Positions 1-11,383 of a stretch of DNA of 64,000 nucleotides are shown in pieces (within the stretch, counting starts at the first letter, position 1; every line of letters begins with the position of its first letter). The translations under genes and the position numbers were made by a program. This DNA comes from Cryptomeria japonica (taxonomy: Eukaryota; Streptophyta; Pinopsida; Cupressales; Cupressaceae), in the NCBI RefSeq assembly GCF_030272615.1, contig NC_081412.1, positions 477,871,657 to 477,935,656 on the forward strand, in the 5' to 3' direction. The notes under the pieces were generated by a model, which ran no database searches, was not told the DNA's origin, and worked only from the letters and a program-made list of their open reading frames with translations.

Positions 1-1434
1 CATCTAACACTTGGTCAGGAATGAGGAAAAGTCCACACTTCCTCATGAAATCCACTGACATCCTGGACCACATTCATCTCTTTAATGCCTGCTCGTCCAT
101 CAGGTTGGCCCAATAATCTGCTATGTCTACCTTGTGGATGAACTTCTCTCCCTTGATCCTTCCAACTTTCTTATCTAGATCAAACCTTTCTCATTTCTTA
201 TATGCTGCAAATCGATAGAATGCAAGCTCCTCATTGCTGTGTTGGTTGCTAAGGCGGGCTGACAAACCTCCAATGTTTTCCCAACTGAAATAGGGAATGT
301 CATTTCTGTCCTGTGGTTCTCTTTCTGAATAGAATCAAACTCCAGAAGCTGTCTCACCACTTCCAACAAGATCATACTGTCGGAAGGATACCTAGGAAGC
401 CTGTAGGGTTCGGATTGAAATCCATGAATCCTAAGGTATGTGAAAGTGGGAAACGGAATATACCACGATCCATATTTCTCTATCAGCTCTGTTGCCTCCT
501 TGGACAACCTCCTATGGACTCCACCTTGCAGCATCTGCTTGATGTACATTGTGAACACATCATTCACTCTCTTATAATCTTCAATTCTATACATGTTCAG
601 CTTTGGAAAACACTCATAACTTCTGAATTGTCCTTGCCCATTCCCGACTTTACCTCTACAAATCAATCCTTTGTATGTAACAAACCGTGCAAGCAGGTAC
701 ACCAAATAGGAAGTAATGGCGAATGACTTGGACCGCTCCACATTCCTCAGCTGAAAGTCCAGATTGTCACTTATGATTCTAGACCAATTTATTAATGTTC
801 CCTTTAGACAATCCTGGATGAAATAGAACATCCATCCATCGTATATTGCACCCTGCGACATCCCCATCACTCGGTTAAGCAGGAATACTAAATCACTATA
901 TTCCTCTTTGAAATCTGTGCACTTGAATGTCTTGGGAGCCTTGGAATGATGAGTTCTAGGCTCAATCATCCACTTCTTATTTACCACGGTCTTGCATGCA
1001 TCCATCTTCTTCTTGTATCGGTCTTCATATTCATCCTTAGTTATATCCTTCATGTCTGCTCCACGTGGAATTCCAAACACCTCAGCAATCGCATCCTCAG
1101 CAAGGTAGGCAATGATGGCACCCTTAGGAGTCTTGATCATTCGGGAGCGAGGATCATAACATCATACACACTCCAGGATAAGCTCACTGCATTGTATGGA
1201 TTGTGGAAATTTAGGGACTTGATAAATGCCACTATTCATAATGTTCACATAGGCTGGGGAAAGAATTTGGCTTCCAATTCCGAACATACGCTGTCGCATC
1301 TGGTTCATGTTCAAGATATGCATGCTCGTGTCCGTAATCTCCTTCCATCTGGATGACATCTTGGATTCAGGATAGAATCCAATCTCAAGTATCTTCTGTT
1401 GTTCTCTCCTTTCCTTGAGTCCGGACTTTGACAT
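1..1434 (-). pseudogene. broken ORF of unknown function carried by element D
   Basis: I do not recognise this protein. From the ATG at 1434 a 90-codon stretch (starting MSKSGLKERR) ends at TGA 1162-1164; the same frame resumes and runs 321 codons from the ATG at 1140 to TAG 175-177. The first stop lies in a short near-duplication (TATGATGT/TATGAT), so a 6-bp insertion could explain it. The last ~15 codons before 175 look frameshifted: the neighbouring frame reads on toward position 1 with protein-like sequence (RIKGEKFIHKVDIADYW) interrupted by two stops. Composition is soluble and mixed-charge; no zinc knuckle, protease, RT or integrase motif is visible. By position, between an LTR and a presumed pol outside the window, it may be a gag or an accessory ORF. 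It is the longest unexplained coding sequence here. Confidence 0.5.
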
Positions 1435-3616
1435 CGCACCTGTACGAAGCTTGAAGTTAGAACTTAGGAAAATAAAAATATTCTTGGCAAAATTCCTGAC
1501 TTCTTAATGATTTAGGCTAATTAAGATATGGAAATCAAGAAAATAACCCACACTCTAGATGGATCTCAACAATTAAATACGAAATGTGACAGAGTTAGGG
1601 TATGAAACCCTCATGAAATTCATTAAAATCAACACCTCCTTATACTTAGAAATTTTGTTCAAATTAGAGTGCAAAGGAGTATGCCGGATCAACAATGACT
1701 AAGGAAAGGTGTGAAAGGTTGTGTTTTCACACAAAACTAAGTTTGAGGACACCTTCCGAAGTCAACAATGGCCGCCAGCGAATCTGAAGACAACCTGCAA
1801 CTATACAAATTAATCTCTCAAAACATGTTGCAATCACCCAAATATGCACAATTTTGATGAAAATCAATTCTGATGACGAAAACAATCAAATTCAGGAATG
1901 GCTGATAAAAGTTTAATTTTCTGAGGACAAGCAGCAAATACTGAAGTTGCAGACCTGCGACAATCCCTGAATGGTCTGAGAATTGATTGAAAATGATCCC
2001 AAAATGCCCCCAAATGCAAATCACCTAAGTTGGAGTTGGCTGGGCAATGGAAATCTAAGTCTGAAAATGGATGAACAGACAACAATGGAGGTCACACAAG
2101 CTGTAACAATGGCGTTAAAACTCAGATCCGAAGTAATCACAGCAAGTAGGGATAATGACGACCACCAAACATAAAGGGAATCCACTCAACAATGGCACAA
2201 AAACACTTGCAAAATAAAATCGTATTTCTCCAGCTATGGTGCCACCTCACATAAATCTGAAAATGTCTTCAACATGCACTTCAATCTGCCAATTCAAATC
2301 TGATAACAGCAAGTTAAAATGGCGACATCAAGGAAAAATCGCTGAAGTTGGAGGTGGAAACCTCAAACACCAAAAATCACCCTTTAGCAAAAATTGCCAA
2401 CTTCACCCAAAATGACACTACCTCTAAAAATCGTGGCACTATGGTATCAATGGCAACCACCAAACATGTCGCTAAGCTGGAAAAATGGAGAAGAATGGCA
2501 ATGAGGATAGTCTTCAATCAATCGCTTCACTTGGACATTCTACCAAAAATCGCCAACTGGAGAGGAAATCGCCCTTACATGGATACACTTGACAAACTTT
2601 AGTAATAAAATAATGCTGGGGTATCTCCTTTTGAACTTGCTTTCACCATCAACTTTCACCACACTAGCAATGTGGGATAAAAAAAGCTTGTTCTTATACT
2701 TGCCTGGCAAAAAACCGATTTGCTTCTAGAAGGTTGAAAACATTAAATGCTTATTGCAAATCATTAATTGTTTTTCTTTTATTTTAAATAATCATTGCTT
2801 TTCATAAAAAAAAAAACAATTAAAAAGAGGCTCATTTATTAAAATATTCCAATTTAAATCCAAATATGGCCAACTCGGAAAATCGATCTAAGTAAGGATT
2901 AAAAATCCTAACAAGAATCACTTGAAATCATCAAAATAACCCCATAGAGGAAAATCGATCCTAGTTTGGATGATTATCCGGACTCAAAAACATCAAAATC
3001 TCTCTTAGTGGAAAATCGCCTTGAGTCAGGAATGAGTATCTGCACAAAAATCCTCAAAATCTTGTCACAAAAGGTCTGGTGGAAAATCGATCCAGGTGTG
3101 GAATCATCACAATCGTCATCCGCAATCCCATCCATACTCCCGGTGGAAAAACGAGGGTAGTCAGGATGTAATCCCAACACTTAGCCAAAATTCAATGCAT
3201 CTAGGGGAAAATCGACCTTAGTATGGATTCACAGTGGTGGAAAAAAGAGGCAAGTCTGGATTCCTGGGGAAATCCATGTCCAGTTTGGATTTTGAGTGGG
3301 GAAAATCATGGGTAGTCAGGAATATGAGGGGAAAAGCACCTCTAGTATGAAATTTAGACCTTTTAACCTTTAGAATATGGATTTCCATCTGGAAAATGAT
3401 GATTTTTCCACTCAAAGTCACTAGGAAACTTCAAAATTCAATAAAACTCAACTGAACTTACGCAAATTTACCAAAGATTTGAGCGAAAAATAGGAAACCT
3501 ATCGGGATAAAGTGCGAAATCAACTTGAATAACTTCCTAGGAGTGAGAAAACAACTCCAAAAGGTCTGGAAACACCTAAGCACTTAAAAATCACCGACGT
3601 GGATGTTCAAAAACAT
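1435..3616. other. non-coding leader/LTR sequence of element D
   Basis: No credible coding region. Short phrases such as CAACAATGGC recur around 1760-2120, and a degenerate motif array lies at 2870-3345. Probably the LTR and untranslated leader of the minus-strand element. Confidence 0.4.
2870..3345. repeat. degenerate array of a ~26-bp motif, about 10 copies
   Basis: Variants of GGGGAAAATCGAYCYTAGT followed by ATGGATT occur near 2873, 2947, 3009, 3081, 3143, 3204, 3238, 3268, 3299 and 3328. Spacing is irregular (about 30-75 bp) and spacers are unrelated, so this is not a simple tandem repeat. The core GGAAAATC is best kept. Confidence 0.6.
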
Positions 3617-3624
3617 GTTAACGC

Positions 3625-4605
3625 CTATATTACCTTGAGTTTCCGAGATGGGGACGACAGGGGACGACGGGATGAGTTTCCGGGACGACAATTTTTTTTG
3701 CCAATTTTGGGGATGGCGGGGGGAGAGCAAAGGGGACGGTTATATAAAATATAGGGAAAATTTTAAATATATAGTGAAATTTTAAATATTCATATGAAAA
3801 ACAGATAAAGCATGTATATATACATTATATTCATATGAAAACATGGATAAAGCAAGTATATGTACATTATAGAACCTTAACATACCACATTTGTGTTCAG
3901 AATTCATTGTCAATACTCAATATGCATTCATGATTGAAAATACATTGTCAATATGCCAACACTTGTTTGCATGTAGTTCATTGTTTATTTCTGGTTGAAG
4001 GATATTTTGATAGTCTTCCATTTCTATTATGACCTACAACCGCTTCTTTATGCACTACAAAGTTTTGGATGTTTGTGAAATTCTATACCAAGCTGTTATT
4101 CATATTTCTGAGTGCTTTTGGCTATGATTCAGACCTGTTTACCTTTCATAATTGTGAAAAGTCCAATATTGCAGACCTACAACCACTTTTTTACGCACTA
4201 CTGCGTTCTAAGTGTTTGTGAAATTTATTACCAGGCCGCTGCTCATTATTTCTAAGTGCTTTTGAAAGTGATTCAGACATGTTTACCCATCATATTAATG
4301 AAAATCCAATTTTATAGACCTATAATAAAATAAAAAAATGTTTTTTCGAGCATTTGAGTCTTTTTTTTGTTTTTTAAATGTGCTGGGAAAAGGGCGACGG
4401 CTGGCCGTCCTCGGGACGGTTAGGGGACGGGGGGACGTCCCCTTTGAGAGTCACTGCCGTCCCCAAGTTTTCGGGACGTTTCCCACAAATTTTGCAATTT
4501 TGGGGACGGCAGGGGGACCTCCCCTAGCCGTCCCCAACTCCCCAAATCGTCCCCGGTATGGGGACGACGGATTTTAACCCGAGGACACGTCCCTGAGTTA
4601 TGTAA
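3625..4605. mobile_element. miniature inverted-terminal element rich in GGGGACG, possibly hAT-type
   Basis: Both ends are packed with GGGGACG/CGTCCCC in inverted orientation (3650-3740 and 4385-4590). Flanks GTTAACGC (3617-3624) and GTTAATGC (4606-4613) make an 8-bp TSD with one mismatch. The extreme termini match only weakly (TATTACCTTGAG against CATAACTCAGG), so end coordinates are approximate. The middle is AT-rich, contains tandem duplications and encodes nothing recognisable. Confidence 0.5.
4031..4320. repeat. two-copy tandem repeat, ~145-bp unit
   Basis: GACCTACAACC starts each copy, and GAYTCAGACMTGTTTACC recurs near each copy end. The copies are clearly diverged, so the duplication is old. 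It lies inside the miniature element. Confidence 0.6.
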
Positions 4606-4842
4606 GTTAATGCTCAAAGGGTATTAGACAAAATTAGGATCATTTAAAATCTCAACTTTACGTGCTTGATCCTATTCAAAAACCCTAAACGACACTAGGC
4701 ATGATCAAAACTCTGAGACTCGGGCTCGGGAAACTCAAAATTGCCCACTAAGCTGCCAAAACCCTAAACTAACCAGCGTGAGAAAGCAGGAAAAGAGGGG
4801 GTCCCCGTTAGCAATGGGGCGATGTGTGAAAAGGTCACAACA

Positions 4843-6110
4843 TGTCCCCACTTTGAAATACAATCTAACAATAAATAATAATAAAATTAAAATACAGAAG
4901 AATAAAAGTAAAATTAAAATAAAAATATAAAAGAATATAATTAAAATTCAATTAAGTTATGAATGGTCAAAAGACATGAAATGAAAAGTTGCGACTCCCT
5001 CAAACATGAAATATAAAAGGGAGAAGAGAACCTCATTCGAGAAGGGGAGGAGAGAGAAAGGAAGAAAGAAGGGAGCATTTAAATCAAGAAAAAATTAATG
5101 GAAGAAGAAAAGGAATGGGAAGCACATAAAAGGAAGTGGCTGCACTCTTTCAAAAGGGTGCTAATTGTGAAAGGTTGATTCTCTTGCCAAAAGGCATACA
5201 TGATGAAGAGGTGTGACCTCTCCATCACATTGGGAGATATAAAGCGGACTAGGTTCATTTAAGGAAGGGATCCAAGGGAGATCAGTTTGGAGAATAATAT
5301 ATTATTCTCAAAGACAGCAATAAAAAGTGGTGACTCGATTCTTATAAAAGGTGGTGACTCTTTCACCAATAAAGCATAAAGGAAAGATCAGATCAAAGTA
5401 TGCAGGATCTATCTTGTTCCACAACTGGTAAAAGATATTGCTAAAACTCGAATACGCTATATGAAACTCTATGCACTAATACAATACCCACATTTATTTA
5501 TTTAGCACCATGAATATTGAACAATAGTAATAATATGATTTCCAATTTTGCAACAATTAATCATATTAGGGTAGGTAAGGGGATAAAAGGAGGGGAAACA
5601 ACAATGAGGTCCTCTCCTAAGTACACCACCTCATGGTGGTGACTGAATGGTCCCATGAGGCCAAGGGGGCACAAGGAGTGTTGCCCTTGGGCTAAGGAGG
5701 GAGGGATTCTTGGGACACCCTACTGTAATTGTCCCAACCAAAGGTACAAGACTCAGACTCACCTTGGGCTTGGCAAGCTAATTTTGGACTCTAACTCGGA
5801 TTCGGCCCCCAGACTCGACAAATTGAAAAACCCAAGAAATTCAAAGATTTTTAATGATTTAAAACTTGTTATATGCACACTTTAATAAATAAACATTAAA
5901 TACACAATAATCTCATGAAATAGAAGCTACTTTGAACACATACACAAGTATACATAGATCACATAAGTAGAAACTATAAACACAAATTTTAGCTGAAGGA
6001 AATAACACATTAGATATATAAATAGTGTCAAATGTCTACAAAAGTCATGAAATATGAAATCCATGGCATCAAATTTTTTTTAAAGAAATATCAAAATAAA
6101 AGCTAGAAGT
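4843..6110. other. no gene recognised
   Basis: A-rich low-complexity sequence at 4862-4970, two copies of GGTGGTGACTC-like sequence near 5325-5365, and nothing that translates into a recognisable protein. Confidence 0.5.
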
Positions 6111-6649
6111 CTATTGCTCAAAGGAGCCTATATCATTCAACACCCCAACCCTCCTACGTGTGTGCTTAAGATAGAACCTAGATGATGCTGCAACAATGAT
6201 ATCTGCAGGTGTCTCAGGTTCAAACTCAGGCTCAGTGACATCCACATCCTCCTCCTCCTCCAATGAGTCTCCTTGTGCTCTAACCTCCTCTGCCATGGCT
6301 ATTGCCTCTGCCTCTTGATCCACCTGATCAACCCATGCCAAGTCATCATTGTTGAAGACAGGATCTTCAATCTTAGTGATCCACTCTGACTATGGATCAA
6401 CCTCCTTTAAAGTGATAGGAGACGTGTCAGTGCGCATGGTCTGTTTATGACGGGGGTGAAGGTTGTTGTGAACATACACAAGATCATTCAACCTTTGCAC
6501 TAACAACCTATTGCGCTTTTTAGAGTGTATGTGCTCAAACATACTCCAATTGTGCTCATATCCCGAAGCACTACATGGCTGGCTCAAGATACAAACTGCA
6601 GTCCTCTGTGGATTTGGCACCTTAACACCAAACGTCTCCCATCATGCAT
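6111..6649 (-). pseudogene. hAT transposase, C-terminal exon, decayed
   Basis: The minus strand encodes the hAT C-terminal dimerisation region: CILSQPCSASGYEHNWSMF followed by EHIHSKKRNRL, then an acidic tail (LEEEEDVDVTEPEFEPE). In the family this region pairs transposase subunits and is the most conserved part. The exon appears to begin at 6649, directly after a pyrimidine-rich TTTTCTCATTTCAG acceptor on the minus strand. Two in-frame stops break it: TGA at 6642-6644 (where WW is expected) and TAG at 6390-6392 after KEVDP. Usual conserved Cys and Arg are changed (SGYEHNW for the common SxCERNW). The tail stops at 6111. Upstream exons with the catalytic core were not found, so it is a 3' remnant. 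Confidence 0.75.
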
Positions 6650-8247
6650 CTGAAATGAGAAAATTTAAAAAATCAATTCTATTCTATAACTTTGAGTTAA
6701 TAAACATAAAATGATAAAAGGTGGAAAAGTTTATTTAATATTCGTTCTTTATGGTAATTGTAATTGCATTTTCAAGAGTTGAACATGGAACAATGATAAG
6801 GATAAGTCAAAATGGACAAATTACCCTCCTTTAGGCATCCACATTGGGATATGAAGAGTCATGCTTTGGGCGCCCAACATTAGAATGTGAAAGGTTGTCC
6901 ATTGGATGACACAGAGTGATTGGGAAGTTACAGTGCATTTGGGAAGCTAAAGATTTGAGTGGCTATGGGTTAGGCACCCATGTTGTAGCCATTTGAAGGA
7001 AATTAATATTTTATCATGTCTCATGGCTGTTCACTTTCATAAGCATGGGTTTTTTGCAAGTGGTTTCTTGCCTCTTGTTTTGGGAAACAACAGTGGTTTT
7101 CCCTCTCTTAGTTTGCTACAAATTGGAGCCACAACATAGTAGTTTTGTATTAATTATTTGCGGGTATCTAGCTGTTGGTTTGGTTGGAAAAGTGAAGTGT
7201 ATTATTGTTGTTATCTCTCTTTTGAAGATTAATAATATACTTGTCTTCTTGGGTGTATTTTTTTCTTGAAAGGGTTTCTCCACATAAATTTGGTGTCTTA
7301 TTGATTTGCTTCTTTTTCATTTACATGTTGAATGGTGCAAGCACATTTATGTTTCAGATTTGGTAATCTTCTTTTCAGATTTGCAATCACATAAATAAGT
7401 TAAAATTGCATGCTTTCTTCACCTTGTTTTCAATATACAGAGCCACAAATGAGCCACTGTTGGATATTGTATAGATAATCATTAGATGAGTTGACCATAG
7501 GCATGGGGCCTTGTATAGGAGGTTTAGGATAGTCAATTCTTTCTTGAGTAGTGAATGATGCTTTGGCTTAGACTAGGTCATCCTTCATAGAGATGCCATC
7601 AATTTAATCTTTAAGATCATGAAGGACATTTGCAACCAAGTATGAGGCTGGATATATGAACTAGGCAGAGTACATGAATGATGCAATGAATACCATCCTT
7701 GTTAGGAAGGTGTGTTTTACACCTTTCGTAATAATATTTAAGTATTATTATAATGTTGGTTCTCATGGGTTTGGGCCCTACATTGGAGAGGAATCTTGAG
7801 ATTCCCCTTGTAAGGTTGATCCCACCGCTTGGATTGCTTCTTATGATGTGTAAGTAGAGTTATATTGAGCATTGAAATTGGGGGCACAAAGAGACTTTGT
7901 GGAGCATCTTTGACCAGCTAAATATAGATATAAGAGTAATTATTTCACCAAGTTGGAGCTCTTGGTTTGATTAGGTGAACTCCTTGATTGCAATGGTCAT
8001 GAAATCTCATGGAGGAGTTACATTCTATTTATGGGCATTTGCATTCATGAGGTGGGACATGTGGGTCTATTTGGAGGAGTATTGACCAAGTTTGGGCTCA
8101 TAGTTTTGGGCTTGGAAAGTACTCGTTTCATGTTTTCCCATTTTACCTATAAATCATGTGGTTGGGATTGCATTTGAAAAAGTTGTTATAATAGGTTTTT
8201 AGAGTAGGTACATGTTGGATTGATCACATGATTATGAGCAACTTAGA
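6650..8247. other. no gene recognised
   Basis: Mixed AT-rich sequence. If the hAT exon had introns, upstream exons would lie here on the minus strand, but I cannot identify one. Confidence 0.4.
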
Positions 8248-8365
8248 ATGCATTGGGAAAGGGTTCTTTGAAGGTGCATTTTGTTTTTGATAAAGGGGTA
8301 AAGTAGATGCATTGGGAAAGGGTTCTTTGAAGGTGAATTTTGTTTTTGATAAAGGGGTAAAGTAG
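8248..8365. repeat. two-copy tandem repeat, 59-bp unit
   Basis: Two copies starting ATGCATTGGGAAAGGG at 8248 and 8307 are nearly identical, pointing to a recent local duplication. Confidence 0.85.
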
Positions 8366-9688
8366 GTTTTATGGACCCTTAAACCTTGAAACAACTAGGA
8401 AAACATCAGCTAAATGTAAGTTGACCTATAAGAGGATGACTGTACAACTGTAACAATAGATCTGTTAGGATTAAGGTGCCATCTACCTTGTGAATCCTAT
8501 GACATGGTTTCAACATCCTTGGAAAGTATCCTAAGGCACTTAGGGTGTATTGGGAAAATATTTTATAATTTTTATTTGTAGTATTGTTTGTAATACATTC
8601 ATAAGGAGTGACGAGTTCCACTAGTAGCAGTAAAATTGGGTTGTGAACACAATTATTTAATATTGTATTCCCCACATGTGGACTTCTAGAATGAGATAAT
8701 TAATGACTCAGGAAGTGGACAAATGATTGACCTTTGGGATTCTCTAAGTGGGGGCTTGGAAGAGGCAACATGTGTCTCTTGGTATTCCATCATATATTAC
8801 ATACAAATTTATAATGTAATGTTTATTTTGCAAGATTGGGCTCCAAAGTTGAGGGAAAGTATTGGAGCCAAAGTTGGTGTCCTTTTGACTTCCTTGGAGG
8901 CAATCCATTATCCAAGGCTTGTGGTCATTTGGAATGAAGAGCCTTGTTTGGTGGTTTTGGAGCTTTTGCCACTCTATAAATTCAACTCTTTGGATGTAGA
9001 AAGTATGAAGAACAGTTGAATGTAGAGTCAATTTGTAGGAACAAGTATAGTTGGGAGGTATAAGGAGGTTGTTCACAAGTACACAGGTGCTGCTATGTTG
9101 GAGGCAAAGAGGAGAATGGAAGTGGATGTATTGTAAAGAGTTTTTTCTTGCAAGGGTTTCTCCATGTAAATCTTTTGTTATGCGATAATCTTATGTTGCT
9201 GGCTTGTGCCTCATTGCTGTTATCTTGTGGTGATGTTATTCTTTATTTATTGCTATTATAAGTTCACATTAAATAGGATTACTAAGCATGACATGTAGGT
9301 TGATTTTTGGCATCATTAAGAAGAAGGATCTAAGCATGTTTTTCCACATTAAGGCAACTTAATTTTCAGATTTGCATATAAGTTTCAGATTTTAAAGTTG
9401 TAGCTGTCCAAGCCTTGTATCTCATCCTTTGATTGGTTTATTGGATAGAGATTAAATTAAATAATCTTTGGTATTGAACTTGTATATTTACCAACAAGAC
9501 CAAAACACAAAACAAAGAGATAGAGAAAAGCACAAATACGTAGAACATTAAAGTCTATTCAGCTTTAGCAACCTCAAATTCTTCTTTATAAAAGCTCTCT
9601 TGCAAATCAATAAATTCCTGTGGCTCTTTCTCTTCTGCACTATTTTTCTTTTTATTGCTTTTTCTTTTTGAACTTCACCCAGCAATAC
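8366..9688. other. no gene recognised
   Basis: Short open frames are present on both strands around 8720-9080 but none resembles a known protein or has splice or promoter support. Confidence 0.4.
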
Positions 9689-9701
9689 TCCCCTTACCAT
9701 C

Positions 9702-9988
9702 GTCCAAGGGGTTGAGCTTAACTAGTTAAAACACTAGGTTCTCATTGTGGAGACCCAAGTTCAATTCCCAATAGGGACATCTAAAGTGAAATTCCAAGCT
9801 GTGACTCTTGGCCTTCCAAAAGATGGGGAAGGTCTTGGGGTCAATCTAATCAAACATAATAATAATAATAATAATAATAATTCAAAGATATGTAATGGGG
9901 ATGGGGCCCCCTACTGTGATCCCACTGGTTCATAGCTCCAGTCAAAAGCTATTCAGGCTTCGGCCAATTACCTATAAAAAAAATATAT
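9702..9988 (+). mobile_element. tRNA-derived SINE (SINE-A, 287 bp)
   Basis: Flanked by a perfect TSD, TCCCCTTACCATC at 9689-9701 and 9989-10001. The head carries a pol III A-box-like segment (GGTTGAGCTTAACTAGTTAA) and a B-box-like segment (AAGTTCAATTCCC) about 40 bp apart, as in a tRNA. The body contains an (AAT)n tract. The tail reads GGCTTCGGCCAATTACCTAT then an A-run. The 3' tail matches that of the two minus-strand SINEs at 14367 and 19187 although the bodies differ. Confidence 0.85.
9856..9882. repeat. AAT microsatellite
   Basis: About nine AAT/ATA units inside SINE-A. Confidence 0.9.
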
Positions 9989-10001
9989 TCCCCTTACCAT
10001 C

Positions 10002-11383
10002 CATCTAGGTAGTAGGGATCTCAAAGTCCTTGTTCATCAATTTATTATTTAGAATCTTGAGATCCATAACATTGTTTTTAACTGTGCTTTCATTGACCTC
10101 AATGACCTTATTGAAGTTGCCTTGATGATTTTCATGTCGTTTTCCTGGGCAGCAATTCTAGTGGTATGATTTTCCTTAACCTACCGGAGCTCTTCCTCAG
10201 GACCTACAATTCTCTTTTTGATTGGCACATTCAAAAACTAGTTTGTTGACATGAGGTTCTGCATCCCATATTTGAAAGATTCTTATCTTCTTCTTTGAAA
10301 GTACCTGGATTTCCCTTATAAGCTTCTTGTCTATAATAGAAATCTTAATATTAAGTCTATTAATCTCAATAAAAATTTATCTAGTTAGGTTGTGTTGCTT
10401 ATCAGACGTAGCTTGAAGAGCCCTTGATATTCCATATAATATGATTAACCATTTCAGCAATGTCTTGTAGGGATTTAGGATTGTTGAAGTGCAAAGTAGA
10501 GTCCATGGGAAGGGTGGACATGGGTGGACGTGGATCTTGAATACAAGGGATGGTACCACCAAATGTAGGTTCAAGGAAGGCTTTTGCCTTCCTTTTATTG
10601 CATACATCCATCCTATGGTCTCCACCTTTCTTTGGAGTCTCCTGGACACTACCATAACCCATCTTATCAATTCCCTTTTTAGAGAAAAAACATTACCAAG
10701 AGTGACCTAGGGATTATGCTTAGGGGAACCCATCCTTTTTTGTTTATTTTCCCTTAAAAACCCAAATCCTTTACTAGAACCGTCTAGATCCCTTCTCTCT
10801 TGAAACTCAAAATTCTTGTCCATGGAAAGGGAAACATCAATCTTTGAATCTGACACAACCTCACCCTCGCTATCCTCCTAAGACTCTTCTAGGGTTTTAG
10901 GGTTATTGCTAGGTTATCTAGAGCTAGAGTTAGTCGAATCCTCCACCCTTTTCTCTTTGTCGTTTTTCTCTGGTGAACATGCTAGGAGATTAAAGGGTTC
11001 TTTAGTGTAACAAAATTAACAATAAGCATGATCAACCCCTAGTGTAGGGGAATTATCCTTGGAGCCCTTTTACACTCATTAATGGAGTTTTCCAAAGAAG
11101 AGAGCAGATAAAAGGGGAAAGAGACCAATTATATTAGAAGGGGTTATGCAAGACAAAATGGTATGAATAGAGGGACTGAAACCTTCCTTCTAATGTGAAA
11201 TAACTTATCAAACACATCATCACCTTATCCCAAGGAGGTTTGAACTTCTTGCATGCTCGAAGTAAAGCTTCTTGAAGGTGCATGTTGTTGGATCAGACAA
11301 GGATTGAGAAACATTTAAACACTAGTGAATTTCTCTCTATATCGTAGTCATCCTTAGTGGTACTCCGCATGTTGGATAATATC
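10002..11383. other. no gene recognised
   Basis: No frame gives a recognisable protein. Confidence 0.4.

Larger units (their letters stand above)
1..4842 (-). mobile_element. 5' part of a long-LTR retrotransposon (element D), minus strand, truncated by window edge
   Basis: The plus-strand sequence ending at 4842 (CACAACA) is, on the minus strand, TGTTGTGACC followed by CACACATCGCCCCAT. The same terminal signature starts the gypsy B 5' LTR at 57048 and the solo LTR at 31125, so 4842 is taken as an LTR start. The minus-strand ORF at 1-1434 would be internal. The inner end of the LTR and the primer site were not found between 1435 and 3616. No TSD can be checked because the other end is outside the window. 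A miniature element (3625-4605) is nested in the LTR. Confidence 0.55.

Noticed and set aside
7440-8160. Further decayed hAT transposase on the plus strand
   Set aside because: A few suggestive words in translation but too many stops and no conserved motif.
8723-9076. Overlapping ~100-codon ORFs on both strands
   Set aside because: No domain, no splice or promoter support; chance open frames are common in DNA of this composition.
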